Part shown: positions 24,931 through 32,735 of the stretch, piece after piece
Numbering within the stretch: the stretch's first letter is position 1
How the letters are laid out: each line of letters opens with the position of its first letter
From: PVC group bacterium
GTDB taxonomy: Bacteria; Verrucomicrobiota; Kiritimatiellia; UBA8416
NCBI GenBank assembly: GCA_003567005.1
Contig: PXBF01000192.1
Location: 1 to 46,490 of the forward strand
Length of the DNA stretch: 46,490 nucleotides
Direction: 5' to 3'
Notes under the pieces: model-generated
What the model was told of the DNA's origin: nothing
What the model saw: the letters and a program-made list of their open reading frames with translations, nothing else
Database searches by the model: none
Program-made: the position numbers and the translations under genes

Positions 24931-26568
24931 TTAACTGGCCAATTTCATGAGGTGACGCATCGTATGCTCCGGCCGCGGGCGTACGGCATCTGCATCTATG
25001 CCGGTGAGCATCTCGTCCCGGAAATAGCGCACAGCCGACAACACCGGCGCCGCCGGCGACTGACCGAGCGGACAAAACGCTATCGACTGCATACCCATTA
25101 CCAATTCCTCCATCAATGCAATATCACCGGGGTATCCTGCACCCTGTTTTAAGCGCTCTGTTAGTTCCAACAGAGCCTCCATACCATTGCGACAGGGATT
25201 GCAATTTCCACAGGATTCGTGTGCAAAGAACTTCATACAGGCATGCAGAAAATCGCAAACCTTGACAGTTTCATTCATGAACAGAATCGCGCCGGATCCC
25301 AACGAATGACCATTCTTTGCCAGCGAATCATAGTTGAGCGGAACATCCAGCATTGAGGCATCGAGCAAATCCCCCGCCGTGCCGCCAAGCTGCGCCATCT
25401 TGAATGTTCCGGCACGCATCCCGCCAGCATAGTCCTCCAGCACATCGCGCAACGTTACACTCGTCGGCACCTCAATGAGCCCCGCGCGATTGATGTGCCC
25501 CAGCACCGTATAGACCTTGGTGCCAGGTGTGCCGGGATCCCCGATTCTATGGAATTGCGCCGCTCCATTGCGGATAATAAACGGTATATTCGCGAGCGTC
25601 TCCACGTTGTTCACATTCGTAGGCTTGCCGCGGAATCCCGCCTTGGCCGGAAAGGGCGGCTTCACGCGTGGCAACCCACGCTTGCCCTCCATCGACTCGA
25701 TCAAAGCCGTTTCCTCGCCGCAGACATAGGCGCCCGCACCAATCTTAACCGCAATATCGAAATCAAATCCCGAGCCCATGATGTCCTTGCCAAGCAAACC
25801 GTTTTCGCGGGCGGCCTCGATCGCATGACGGATCCGCTCAATCGACAGTTTGTATTCGCCACGGATATACACATATCCCTGCGAGGCACCCAATGCATAA
25901 CCGCACAGTGCCATGCCTTCAATGACTTTGTGCGGATCGCCTTCCATAATCAAACGGTCCTTGAAGGTGCCGGGTTCGCCCTCATCCGCATTGCAAATCA
26001 CATACTTGATATCCGCCTGCTCGGATGCACAGAAACTCCATTTCAGACCAGTGGGAAAGCCGGCACCCCCACGCCCGCGCAACCCGGACGCCTTGACTTC
26101 TTCCACCAACGCCTCGGGTGTCATTTCCGCCAGCGCCTTGCCCAGGGCAAAGTACCCATCGTTTGCAATATACTCCTCGATGCTTTCGGGATCGATCCGC
26201 CCGCAATTGTCAAGTACGATCCGCCCGAAATACTGTTGTCCCCGCGGATCGGAGTTTTCCGGATCCGGCAGGAAATGCTCACCTGGCAATAGCCAATCCT
26301 TAACAGGGCGCCCTTTGACAAAATGCTCTTCCACAAGCTGGGGAATGCGCTCCGGAGTCAGGTTGCCATACACCACCCCATCCGGCAGCACAGCCGCCAC
26401 AACCCCGGCGTCGGACGGCCCGAATGAACCGGTCTCGAGAACCCGGACCTCCCCACCCAGACCGCATCCTCCGATTTCTGCAGCCAGCCGGGTTTTCACT
26501 TCCCGTGCCCCGATTACTACTGTATCAGCATCCACGGACACCATAACATAGGCCCTTGGTTTCGCCAT
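24931..26568 (-). CDS. hydB: NuoF/HydB-like diaphorase subunit with degenerate N-terminal domain
   Basis: 545 residues. The FMN/NAD(H)-binding core is intact (GLRGRGGAGFPTGLKW, NADEGEPGTFKDR, GAGAYVCGEETALIESMEG), as is the [4Fe-4S] site ESCGNCNPCRNG plus AFCPLGQS. The N-terminal thioredoxin-like ferredoxin domain is still recognisable at residues 5-95, but the four ligand positions read V12, V17, S48 and S52 instead of Cys, so no [2Fe-2S] cluster can form. The C-terminal two-[4Fe-4S] ferredoxin domain known from Thermotoga HydB is absent. It should take NAD(H) electrons and pass them through NuoE or HydA clusters. AAGGAGA precedes the ATG at 26568. Confidence 0.92.
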   Translation of the reverse strand: MAKPRAYVMVSVDADTVVIGAREVKTRLAAEIGGCGLGGEVRVLETGSFGPSDAGVVAAVLPDGVVYGNLTPERIPQLVEEHFVKGRPVKDWLLPGEHFLPDPENSDPRGQQYFGRIVLDNCGRIDPESIEEYIANDGYFALGKALAEMTPEALVEEVKASGLRGRGGAGFPTGLKWSFCASEQADIKYVICNADEGEPGTFKDRLIMEGDPHKVIEGMALCGYALGASQGYVYIRGEYKLSIERIRHAIEAARENGLLGKDIMGSGFDFDIAVKIGAGAYVCGEETALIESMEGKRGLPRVKPPFPAKAGFRGKPTNVNNVETLANIPFIIRNGAAQFHRIGDPGTPGTKVYTVLGHINRAGLIEVPTSVTLRDVLEDYAGGMRAGTFKMAQLGGTAGDLLDASMLDVPLNYDSLAKNGHSLGSGAILFMNETVKVCDFLHACMKFFAHESCGNCNPCRNGMEALLELTERLKQGAGYPGDIALMEELVMGMQSIAFCPLGQSPAAPVLSAVRYFRDEMLTGIDADAVRPRPEHTMRHLMKLAS

Positions 26569-26625
26569 ATCCGTTCTCCTTCCGTGATTATCGCCGGAAT
26601 CCATTCCCATACATGCAACCGCAAA

Positions 26626-27090
26626 CTATGCGGCCGCACCTGTGGCAATGGTTTCAACAATTCGCACCGCGTCGTCTTCCGTTAAATGACCATAAACCTC
26701 GTCGTCCACCATCATGACCGGGGCCACGCCACAAGCACCCAGGCAACTGGTGGTTTCCAGCGTAAACGCACCATCCGGCGTGGTTTCGCCCACCTTGACA
26801 CCGAGCCGCCTTTCCAGCGCGGCCAGAATGTTCTCCTCCCCGGCAATGTAGCACGGGGGACTTTCGCATAACCGGATGATGTGTCGCCCGCGCGGTTGCA
26901 GACTGAACATCGTGTAAAAGGATGCCGTCCCCACAATATCGGCAACGGATATATCCATCACACGGGCCAACTCATCTATCGCCTCCCGGTGCAGGGAGTT
27001 GTCCGGCGAAGCGGATTGGATATCATGCAGAATCACAAGCAAATGCTCCCGGTCGTTCCCATGCTTATTCACGATTTCCTGAACCGTCAT
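26626..27090 (-). CDS. hydC: NuoE/HydC-like [2Fe-2S] subunit (second copy)
   Basis: 154 residues. An N-terminal four-helix part is followed by a thioredoxin-like domain with [2Fe-2S] ligands in CESPPCYIAG and TTSCLGACGVAP, the standard NuoE pattern. In bifurcating hydrogenases this subunit sits beside the flavin subunit and HydA. GGAGGTGA sets the start at 27090, giving a shorter protein than the longest open frame. It lies 57 bases before the hydB-like gene and 67 bases after the NuoF::GltD fusion gene. Confidence 0.92.
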   Translation of the reverse strand: MTVQEIVNKHGNDREHLLVILHDIQSASPDNSLHREAIDELARVMDISVADIVGTASFYTMFSLQPRGRHIIRLCESPPCYIAGEENILAALERRLGVKVGETTPDGAFTLETTSCLGACGVAPVMMVDDEVYGHLTEDDAVRIVETIATGAAA

Positions 27091-27157
27091 GCTCTCACCT
27101 CCACGCAACGTTTCCGATGCGCAAAATTGTTACGCATCTCGGTATCTTTTCTCGCCA

Positions 27158-30100
27158 TTATCCTTTGTAATCGCACCGCAAACAGCGCCCTGCTTCACAG
27201 CGGGCCTCCCACGGCAAAATGGTCTTTTCTACCTCGAGCGTGATCAACCGCTCTTCCGGACTTAACAGTGGGTCGCTGACCGGAGCAATATCCTCGATAT
27301 CCTGATCCGGGTCCACCGGTACATCGGGTGACGCCGGATGTTCCCAAGGATAGTTTTGCCGCACGCCCGGGGATAGATACTGGTCAATGGCGCGGGCTCC
27401 GGCTTGGCCCGCCGCGATCGCCTCGACAACCGTCGCCGCACCCGACACCAGATCACCGCCCGCAAAAATAAACGGCACAGCTGTTGCTCCCGTTTTGCGG
27501 TCGGCCTCCACACCACCCCAGCGGTCTGCCTGCAGTCCCTGCCCATCCGCAAGGATGTCCCCCACGTCACTACGCTGCCCGATCGCGATAATCACGTTAT
27601 CCACCACCCGACGCTCGGCAACTCCGCGAATCTCCTCCGGCCGCCGGCGCCCCGTCTTGTCAAACGCCCCGAGACGCATCTTGCGCACCTCTATCTCAAG
27701 CCTGCCATCATCCCGCGCATAAATGCCACCAATGTTCGTCAGAAACTCCACCTGATTGCCCTCGACTTCCGCCTCGCGAATTTCAATCGGGTTGGTGGGC
27801 ATTTCGCTCCGGGTGCGCCGGTAAAGGATCGTAATATTGCGGGCTCCGCGCCGACGCGCGATGCGCGATGCATCGATCGCGCTGTCACCCCCACCAATCA
27901 CCACTACATCCGGCCCCACTTTGAGATCCTCTCCTTTAGCAACACGTTCCAGGAAGGAAATGCCCGTATACACCCCCGGCAAATCGATCCCCGGCAGGTC
28001 TGGTTTGATCTCGTGGCCTGCACCACAAGCCAAATAAAGGGCTTCGTAGCCATCGGCCTGCAAATTGCTAAGCGTCGTATCTTTGCCAACATGCACATTC
28101 GTGCGGATCTCAACGCCGAGTCGCTCCAGTCCCTCGATCTCCTTGTCCACATATTCCCGTGGCAAGCGGTAATCCGGAATCGCATAGCGCAACATCCCGC
28201 CCGCTTCCGGTTGTTGATCAAATACCGTGGCCTTGTAACCCATCAGCGTCAGGTAATAAGCCGCTGTCAAACCGGCAGGTCCAGATCCGATCACGGCCAC
28301 TTTCTTGCCGTTCGGCGGCTCCTTGGGTGGATATAAATCGGAATAATCCTCGCGCTGATCGGCCATGAAACGCTTCACCAGCCGTACCGCCAATGGACCT
28401 TCCAGATCAGCCCGGCGACACTTCTTGATACACCACTGCGGACACACGCGACCACAAACCGAAGGAAAGGGATTCGCCTTGAGATGCTCACGCAAAGCAT
28501 CCTCGTAACGCTCCTGGCCAACGTACGCCAGATACGCCGGCACATTTACCGCTGCCGGACAGGCATTCGTGCAAGGCGCAAACATCATCGAACCGCATAC
28601 CCCAGCCTCGCAATGATGATCCTGGATGTGGGCAATATACTCATGACGGAAATACTGCAACGTCGAAAGCACCGGATTCGGCGCCGTCTGGCCCAACCCG
28701 CACAGGGAGCCCTGACGGATGAAGTCCGACAACTCCTCCAAACGATCCAGATCCTGCATCGTCCCGCGGCCCTCGCAAATATTGGTTACGAGCTCGAGCA
28801 TGATGCGGGTACCAACCCGGCAAGGCGTACATTTGCCACACGATTCCTCGGCAATGAATTCGAGAAAATAACGTGCCAAATCCACCATGCACGTGTCCTC
28901 ATTCATCACCACAAGACCACCCGACCCCATGATGGCACCCAGTTCCGGCAGCGACTCATACGTCACCGGTGTGTTGAGATAAGGCGCGGGAATACACCCA
29001 CCGGAAGGACCACCGATCTGAACCGCCTTGAACTTCTTCTCATTCGGGATACCGCCACCGACATCATAGACAATCGCACCCAGCGAAATGCCCATGGGAA
29101 CTTCTACCAGCCCCGTATTGTTCACATCGCCGGCCAAGGCAAACACCTTCGTGCCTTTACTCTTTTCCGTACCTAACGCCGCAAACGCCTCTGCCCCCTC
29201 CATGATGATCGTTGGCACATTCGCAAACGTTTCCACATTGTTCAGCACCGTCGGTTTGTCGAAAAGCCCCTTCTGGGCCGGGAAGGGGGGCTTCGGACGC
29301 GGCTCACCCCGGCGACCCTCGATCGAATGCATCAAGGACGTTTCCTCGCCACACACGAACGCGCCGGCACCCATGCGGATTTCGATATCAAAATCAAAAC
29401 CACTGCCAAAAATATCTGTCCCGAGCATCCCCAGTTCACGTGCTTGCACAATCGCTTTCTCCAGCCGTTCGATGGCCAATGGATACTCGGCGCGAACATA
29501 AATGTAACCCTGGCGCGCACCGATCGCATATCCGCAAATGGACATGGCCTCAAGCACGCTGTGTGGATCGCCTTCCAGAATACTCCGGTCCATGAACGCC
29601 CCAGGATCCCCCTCATCCGCATTGCAAACCACATATTTGATGTCGGACGTCTCCGCCGCCGCCGCCGACCACTTGATCCCGGTTGGGAACCCGGCACCAC
29701 CACGACCACGCAGCCCGGACTGCTTGATCTCATCCAGCACCCCTTGCGGTGTCATCTCCGTCAATGCTTTTCCCAAGGCCACATAGCCGTCCATCGCAAT
29801 GTATTCCTGGATCCGCTCCGGATCAATCTGCCCGCAGTTACGCAACGCAATCTTGTGCTGCAATTTAAAAAAATCAATATCACTGATCGCCTGGATCAAC
29901 TCTTGCGTGGAGGGCTTACGATAAAACAACCGCTCCACGACACGGCCCTTCAGCAAATGCTCCGAAACAATCTCCTCTGCATCCGCAGCCTTAACCTTCT
30001 GGTAAAAAACGCCCTCGGGATACACGATCGCGATCGGCCCCACTTCGCACATGCCCATACAGCCAGTCGTGATGATCTCAACTTCGTCGGCAAGATCATG

Positions 30101-30202
30101 CGCGACCAGAGATGCCTCAAACGCCTCCCGCACACTCTGGGTTCCCGATGAGATGCAAGACCCACCCGCACATAATAAAACCTGGACTCTGACAGTCTTC
30201 AT
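27158..30202 (-). CDS. NuoF::GltD fusion, diaphorase with NADP(H)-type flavoprotein module
   Basis: 1014 residues. Residues 1-95: thioredoxin-like [2Fe-2S] domain with C11, C16, C48, C52. About 110-525: NuoF core with FMN/NAD loop GRGGAGFPTG (166-175), NADEGDPGAF, and a [4Fe-4S] site C455, C458, C461, C501. About 530-600: further cysteines (C531, C536, C544, C548, C583, C587, C591, C595) suited to two [4Fe-4S] clusters as in glutamate synthase small subunit. About 634-940: GltD/NfnB-like FAD domain with GSGPAG (639-644) and nucleotide site GGGDSA (770-775) followed by RRR (783-785), which favours NADP(H). The tail ends C1002, C1007, C1010. Two nucleotide sites on one chain suggest electron transfer between NAD(H) and NADP(H), perhaps bifurcating with ferredoxin. 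AAGGGG precedes the ATG. Confidence 0.93.
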   Translation of the reverse strand: MKTVRVQVLLCAGGSCISSGTQSVREAFEASLVAHDLADEVEIITTGCMGMCEVGPIAIVYPEGVFYQKVKAADAEEIVSEHLLKGRVVERLFYRKPSTQELIQAISDIDFFKLQHKIALRNCGQIDPERIQEYIAMDGYVALGKALTEMTPQGVLDEIKQSGLRGRGGAGFPTGIKWSAAAAETSDIKYVVCNADEGDPGAFMDRSILEGDPHSVLEAMSICGYAIGARQGYIYVRAEYPLAIERLEKAIVQARELGMLGTDIFGSGFDFDIEIRMGAGAFVCGEETSLMHSIEGRRGEPRPKPPFPAQKGLFDKPTVLNNVETFANVPTIIMEGAEAFAALGTEKSKGTKVFALAGDVNNTGLVEVPMGISLGAIVYDVGGGIPNEKKFKAVQIGGPSGGCIPAPYLNTPVTYESLPELGAIMGSGGLVVMNEDTCMVDLARYFLEFIAEESCGKCTPCRVGTRIMLELVTNICEGRGTMQDLDRLEELSDFIRQGSLCGLGQTAPNPVLSTLQYFRHEYIAHIQDHHCEAGVCGSMMFAPCTNACPAAVNVPAYLAYVGQERYEDALREHLKANPFPSVCGRVCPQWCIKKCRRADLEGPLAVRLVKRFMADQREDYSDLYPPKEPPNGKKVAVIGSGPAGLTAAYYLTLMGYKATVFDQQPEAGGMLRYAIPDYRLPREYVDKEIEGLERLGVEIRTNVHVGKDTTLSNLQADGYEALYLACGAGHEIKPDLPGIDLPGVYTGISFLERVAKGEDLKVGPDVVVIGGGDSAIDASRIARRRGARNITILYRRTRSEMPTNPIEIREAEVEGNQVEFLTNIGGIYARDDGRLEIEVRKMRLGAFDKTGRRRPEEIRGVAERRVVDNVIIAIGQRSDVGDILADGQGLQADRWGGVEADRKTGATAVPFIFAGGDLVSGAATVVEAIAAGQAGARAIDQYLSPGVRQNYPWEHPASPDVPVDPDQDIEDIAPVSDPLLSPEERLITLEVEKTILPWEARCEAGRCLRCDYKG

Positions 30203-30214
30203 GCTTTCTGCCCC

Positions 30215-30706
30215 TTATTCGTATTGCGCCAGGATCCCGGCAATTTTCTTCGGCGTCACCCGCCCATGTACATCGTCATTGATCATGATGACAGGGGCCA
30301 GGCCACAAGCACCGAAACAACGCTGCGTCGTTAGCGAAAACCGACGATCCTCCGTCGTTCCGCCCATCTTGATATTCAAATTCTCGGATAACGCTTCAAC
30401 GATTTTTTTCGCGCCACGCACATAACACTCGGTACCAAGACATACGTTGATCGTGTGCCGCCCACGCGGCTCCATCGTGAAATAATGGTAGAACGTCACC
30501 ACCCCATAGACTTCACTGACCGGCAATTCCAATGCTTGGGCAACATACTCCTGTACCTCAACCGGGAGATACCCGAATAGTTCCTGCGCCTTCTGCAAAA
30601 CCGGAATCAGCCTATCCCGCCCTTTCGGACAATCCGCCATAAACGCATCCAACTCTTCATACACCACTGAGGTGCAGCTTCCTTCGCATTCACAGGTATT
30701 CGCCAT
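30215..30706 (-). CDS. hndA: NuoE/HndA-like [2Fe-2S] subunit (first copy)
   Basis: 163 residues, NuoE family: helical N-terminal part, VYGVVTFYHYF, then [2Fe-2S] ligands in CLGTECYVRG and CFGACGLAP. A short extra N-terminal tail contains three cysteines (TCECEGSC) not usual for the family; these might bind metal. Twelve bases before the fusion gene and 14 after the HndB-like gene, so it is the natural partner of the NuoF::GltD fusion. AAGGAG precedes the ATG. Confidence 0.93.
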   Translation of the reverse strand: MANTCECEGSCTSVVYEELDAFMADCPKGRDRLIPVLQKAQELFGYLPVEVQEYVAQALELPVSEVYGVVTFYHYFTMEPRGRHTINVCLGTECYVRGAKKIVEALSENLNIKMGGTTEDRRFSLTTQRCFGACGLAPVIMINDDVHGRVTPKKIAGILAQYE

Positions 30707-30720
30707 TGCCCAGAACTCCT

Positions 30721-31077
30721 TTATGCAAAAACCAGATCCTCAACCACCTTGCCATTCACAAGGTGTTCCTGCACGATGCGCGCCACAGCGGCAGCATCGA
30801 CATGACAGTAGCGTACCGGTTTCTCGTCCTTGATCTCCACCTCAACCATCGGCTCCTTCTCGCAGAACCCCGCGCAGCCCGCAGCCGTAACAGCAACATC
30901 CCCTAGCCCGGCACTTTCAAGATCACGCAGAAAAGCCTGCATCGTCTCACGTGCGCCCGCCGCAATCCCACACGTCCCCATGCATACCGTAACACGAGCC
31001 CGCTTGGCACCACTGCGCATGTCCAGATCTTTCCGAACCTGATCCCGCATCTTCCGCAAATCATCCAATGTCTTCAT
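30721..31077 (-). CDS. hndB: HndB-like thioredoxin-fold [2Fe-2S] ferredoxin
   Basis: 118 residues. A basic N-terminal helix is followed by a thioredoxin-like ferredoxin domain with ligands in VCMGTCGIAAG and AAGCAGFCEKEP. This is the small free-standing subunit found in the four-subunit NADP-reducing hydrogenase of Desulfovibrio (HndABCD). It could replace the cluster lost from the N-terminus of the downstream HydB-like protein, an inference. AAGGAG precedes the ATG. Confidence 0.9.
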   Translation of the reverse strand: MKTLDDLRKMRDQVRKDLDMRSGAKRARVTVCMGTCGIAAGARETMQAFLRDLESAGLGDVAVTAAGCAGFCEKEPMVEVEIKDEKPVRYCHVDAAAVARIVQEHLVNGKVVEDLVFA

Positions 31078-31122
31078 CGACCCGCTCCTTTTCTTTCAAT
31101 CAGTAACTGCCAAACGGTAAAA

Positions 31123-31572
31123 CTAGAGAGAACTGCCAATGTAGTGTTCAAGCTGACGGATCATCAGTTCCTTTTCCGAACTCAATACATCCACTACGTC
31201 CCGCAACGAAATCATCGCTTCCGCCTTACCACTTGCATTCAGAACGGGCAAATGTCGGATGCCCTGCTTGGTCATCAAATCCATGCACTCCGTCAGAGTC
31301 GTATCAGCATGAACCGTCACCACCTTGCTCCCCGGTGTCATGACGGCCGATACCTCAACTTCACCAGGATTCTTCTCCTGTAGAATAACCTTGCGGAAAA
31401 CATCCCGTTCCGAACATATGCCATCGATTTCGCCAGCTTCCGACATCACCAATACGCAACCAATATTATGATCCGTCATCGTCCGCACCGCATCCAGGAC
31501 ATTGGTACTTCCCGGCACGCTGATGATATTCCTGCCCTTGCGATCCAAAATCTCCCAAACATGTGCACTCAT
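31123..31572 (-). CDS. CBS-domain pair protein heading the hydrogenase operon
   Basis: 149 residues made of two CBS domains: VPGSTNVLDAVRTMTDHNIGCVLVM to ICSERDVFRKV, and VHADTTLTECMDLMTKQGIRHLPVL to MISLRDVVDVL, with a short N-terminal lead (HVWEILDRKGRNI) and a C-terminal helix. CBS pairs bind AMP, ADP, ATP, NAD(H) or S-adenosylmethionine and regulate partners. First gene of the leftward hydrogenase operon, 45 bases before hndB, with GGAGG at good spacing. A role as energy-state sensor for the enzyme is likely by position, not shown. Confidence 0.88.
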   Translation of the reverse strand: MSAHVWEILDRKGRNIISVPGSTNVLDAVRTMTDHNIGCVLVMSEAGEIDGICSERDVFRKVILQEKNPGEVEVSAVMTPGSKVVTVHADTTLTECMDLMTKQGIRHLPVLNASGKAEAMISLRDVVDVLSSEKELMIRQLEHYIGSSL

Positions 31573-31933
31573 GTCATCCTCCGTTCGTTCTCGTTTACGA
31601 TCTGATTTGGCACACCACGATCAAATAAAGACAAAAAAACACTTTATTACGTTACATCCAGAACAATACAGACGCCAGACAGATTTCACATTATTATTTC
31701 ACCCATCGTGCATCATGCAGCCGGCCCGCCCAGCGGCACCGCGCTGGCTCCATGCCTTGTCCAGCTCATAGATCAAAAAGCGAGTAAGAAGCCTGCAGGA
31801 GAGATCCCCCTGCACAACTGTAATGTCGAATCTATTTGAACGATCACTCTATATTGCGTTATACATAAACAAAGAGTGAAAACTAGTGTCCGGTCATGAA
31901 GACCCGACCAAAGAACAACAAAGGAGCGAACAA
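31573..31933. other. Divergent control region of hydrogenase operon and superoxide dismutase
   Basis: About 360 bases. It holds the presumed sod promoter (31836-31865), and an inverted repeat CCAGCG/CGCTGG near 31730-31748. An in-frame stretch upstream of the sod ATG (31886-31933) reads as polar leader and is not part of the protein. I cannot place the hydrogenase promoter. Confidence 0.45.
31836..31865 (+). promoter_or_regulatory. Predicted promoter of the superoxide dismutase gene
   Basis: TTGAAC (31836-31841) and TATACA (31860-31865) with an 18-base spacer, about 70 bases before the ATG. Fair match by eye. Confidence 0.45.
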
Positions 31934-32608
31934 ATGAAACTGCACCTTATCCTCAGTCTCGCATTGCTAGCAGGCGTATCACATGCTGGCGAAACCGCTT
32001 GGCCTTTCCAGCCCTTGCCATATGCATATGATGCGCTAGAGCCACATATCGATGCCAAAACAATGGAAATTCATCACGATCGGCATCACCGCGCATATTT
32101 CAACAACCTTGTAAGTGCAGCCGAAGACCACCCTGCACTGAAAGAGCTACCTCTCGAAACCATCATGGGACAGATCAGTGCCTGGCCAACGTTTGTGCGT
32201 AACAATGCCGGCGGACATTATAATCACCAACTATTCTGGGAAATCATGTCGCCCGATGGTGGTGGAGAACCCGACGGCATGCTGGCAATGGCCATCAACG
32301 AAGCATTTGGATCCTTCGAAGAGCTTCAGGAAGAATTCAATGCGGCAGCAGCATCCGTTTTTGGCAGTGGTTGGGCCTGGCTCTCCGTTGCTGACGACGG
32401 CACGCTCTTCGTCAGTTCAACCCCCAATCAGGACAATCCGCTCATGGATGTCGTAGAAGAACGTGGTACCCCTATCCTGGGGCTCGACGTGTGGGAGCAT
32501 GCCTATTACCTGAAATACCAGAATCAACGCGGTAGTTACATTGAAGCCTTCTGGGAAGTCATCAATTGGCCCGAAGTAGCCGCCCGCTACCGCGACACCA
32601 TCAAATAA
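31934..32608 (+). CDS. sodA: Exported superoxide dismutase, Mn type
   Basis: 224 residues. A signal peptide (LHLILSLALLAGVSHA) precedes the mature enzyme, so it should be periplasmic. Metal ligands lie in MEIHHDRHHRAYF, NNAGGHYNHQLFW and LDVWEHAYY. The residues that separate Mn from Fe enzymes, glycine in NNAGGH and glutamine in NQDNPL, are of the Mn type. AAGGAG sets the start at 31934. It removes superoxide; exported forms protect the envelope. Placed head-to-head with an operon for an oxygen-sensitive hydrogenase. Confidence 0.92.
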   Translation: MKLHLILSLALLAGVSHAGETAWPFQPLPYAYDALEPHIDAKTMEIHHDRHHRAYFNNLVSAAEDHPALKELPLETIMGQISAWPTFVRNNAGGHYNHQLFWEIMSPDGGGEPDGMLAMAINEAFGSFEELQEEFNAAAASVFGSGWAWLSVADDGTLFVSSTPNQDNPLMDVVEERGTPILGLDVWEHAYYLKYQNQRGSYIEAFWEVINWPEVAARYRDTIK

Positions 32609-32631
32609 ACCCCGTATTGGCCGCAGCTCCG

Positions 32632-32735
32632 CGACCTCTACAAGCCCGGCATTATCCAACCCGCGCCACGCGCCGACTCACCCCACGTCGGGCGTACGGC
32701 GTGGGGCATCCTCGCCCCACACTCACGGCGCTGCA
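32632..32735. repeat. GC-rich intergenic repeat, copy A
   Basis: Shares ACAAGCCCGGC (32640-32650) and a GTCGGGCGT block with copies at 33.55 and 35.85 kb. Contains a hairpin CCCCACG/CGTGGGG (32681-32706) between the convergent sod and four-helix-bundle genes, where it could act as a terminator. Confidence 0.6.

Noticed and set aside
27404..28336. 310-codon open frame on the plus strand opposite the NuoF::GltD fusion
   Set aside because: Shadow of a GC-rich real gene; composition is not protein-like and it has no family match. The same holds for frames at 29327-30151 and 23932-24777.
23101..31572. Possible respiratory complex I operon because of NuoE and NuoF
   Set aside because: No NuoB, C, D, G, H or membrane antiporter subunits are present, and the set ends with an H-cluster hydrogenase, so the genes belong to a soluble hydrogenase.
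31711..31760. GC-rich stem near 31730 as a tRNA or small RNA
   Set aside because: Only a six-base stem is formed; no cloverleaf, anticodon arm or CCA end can be drawn.
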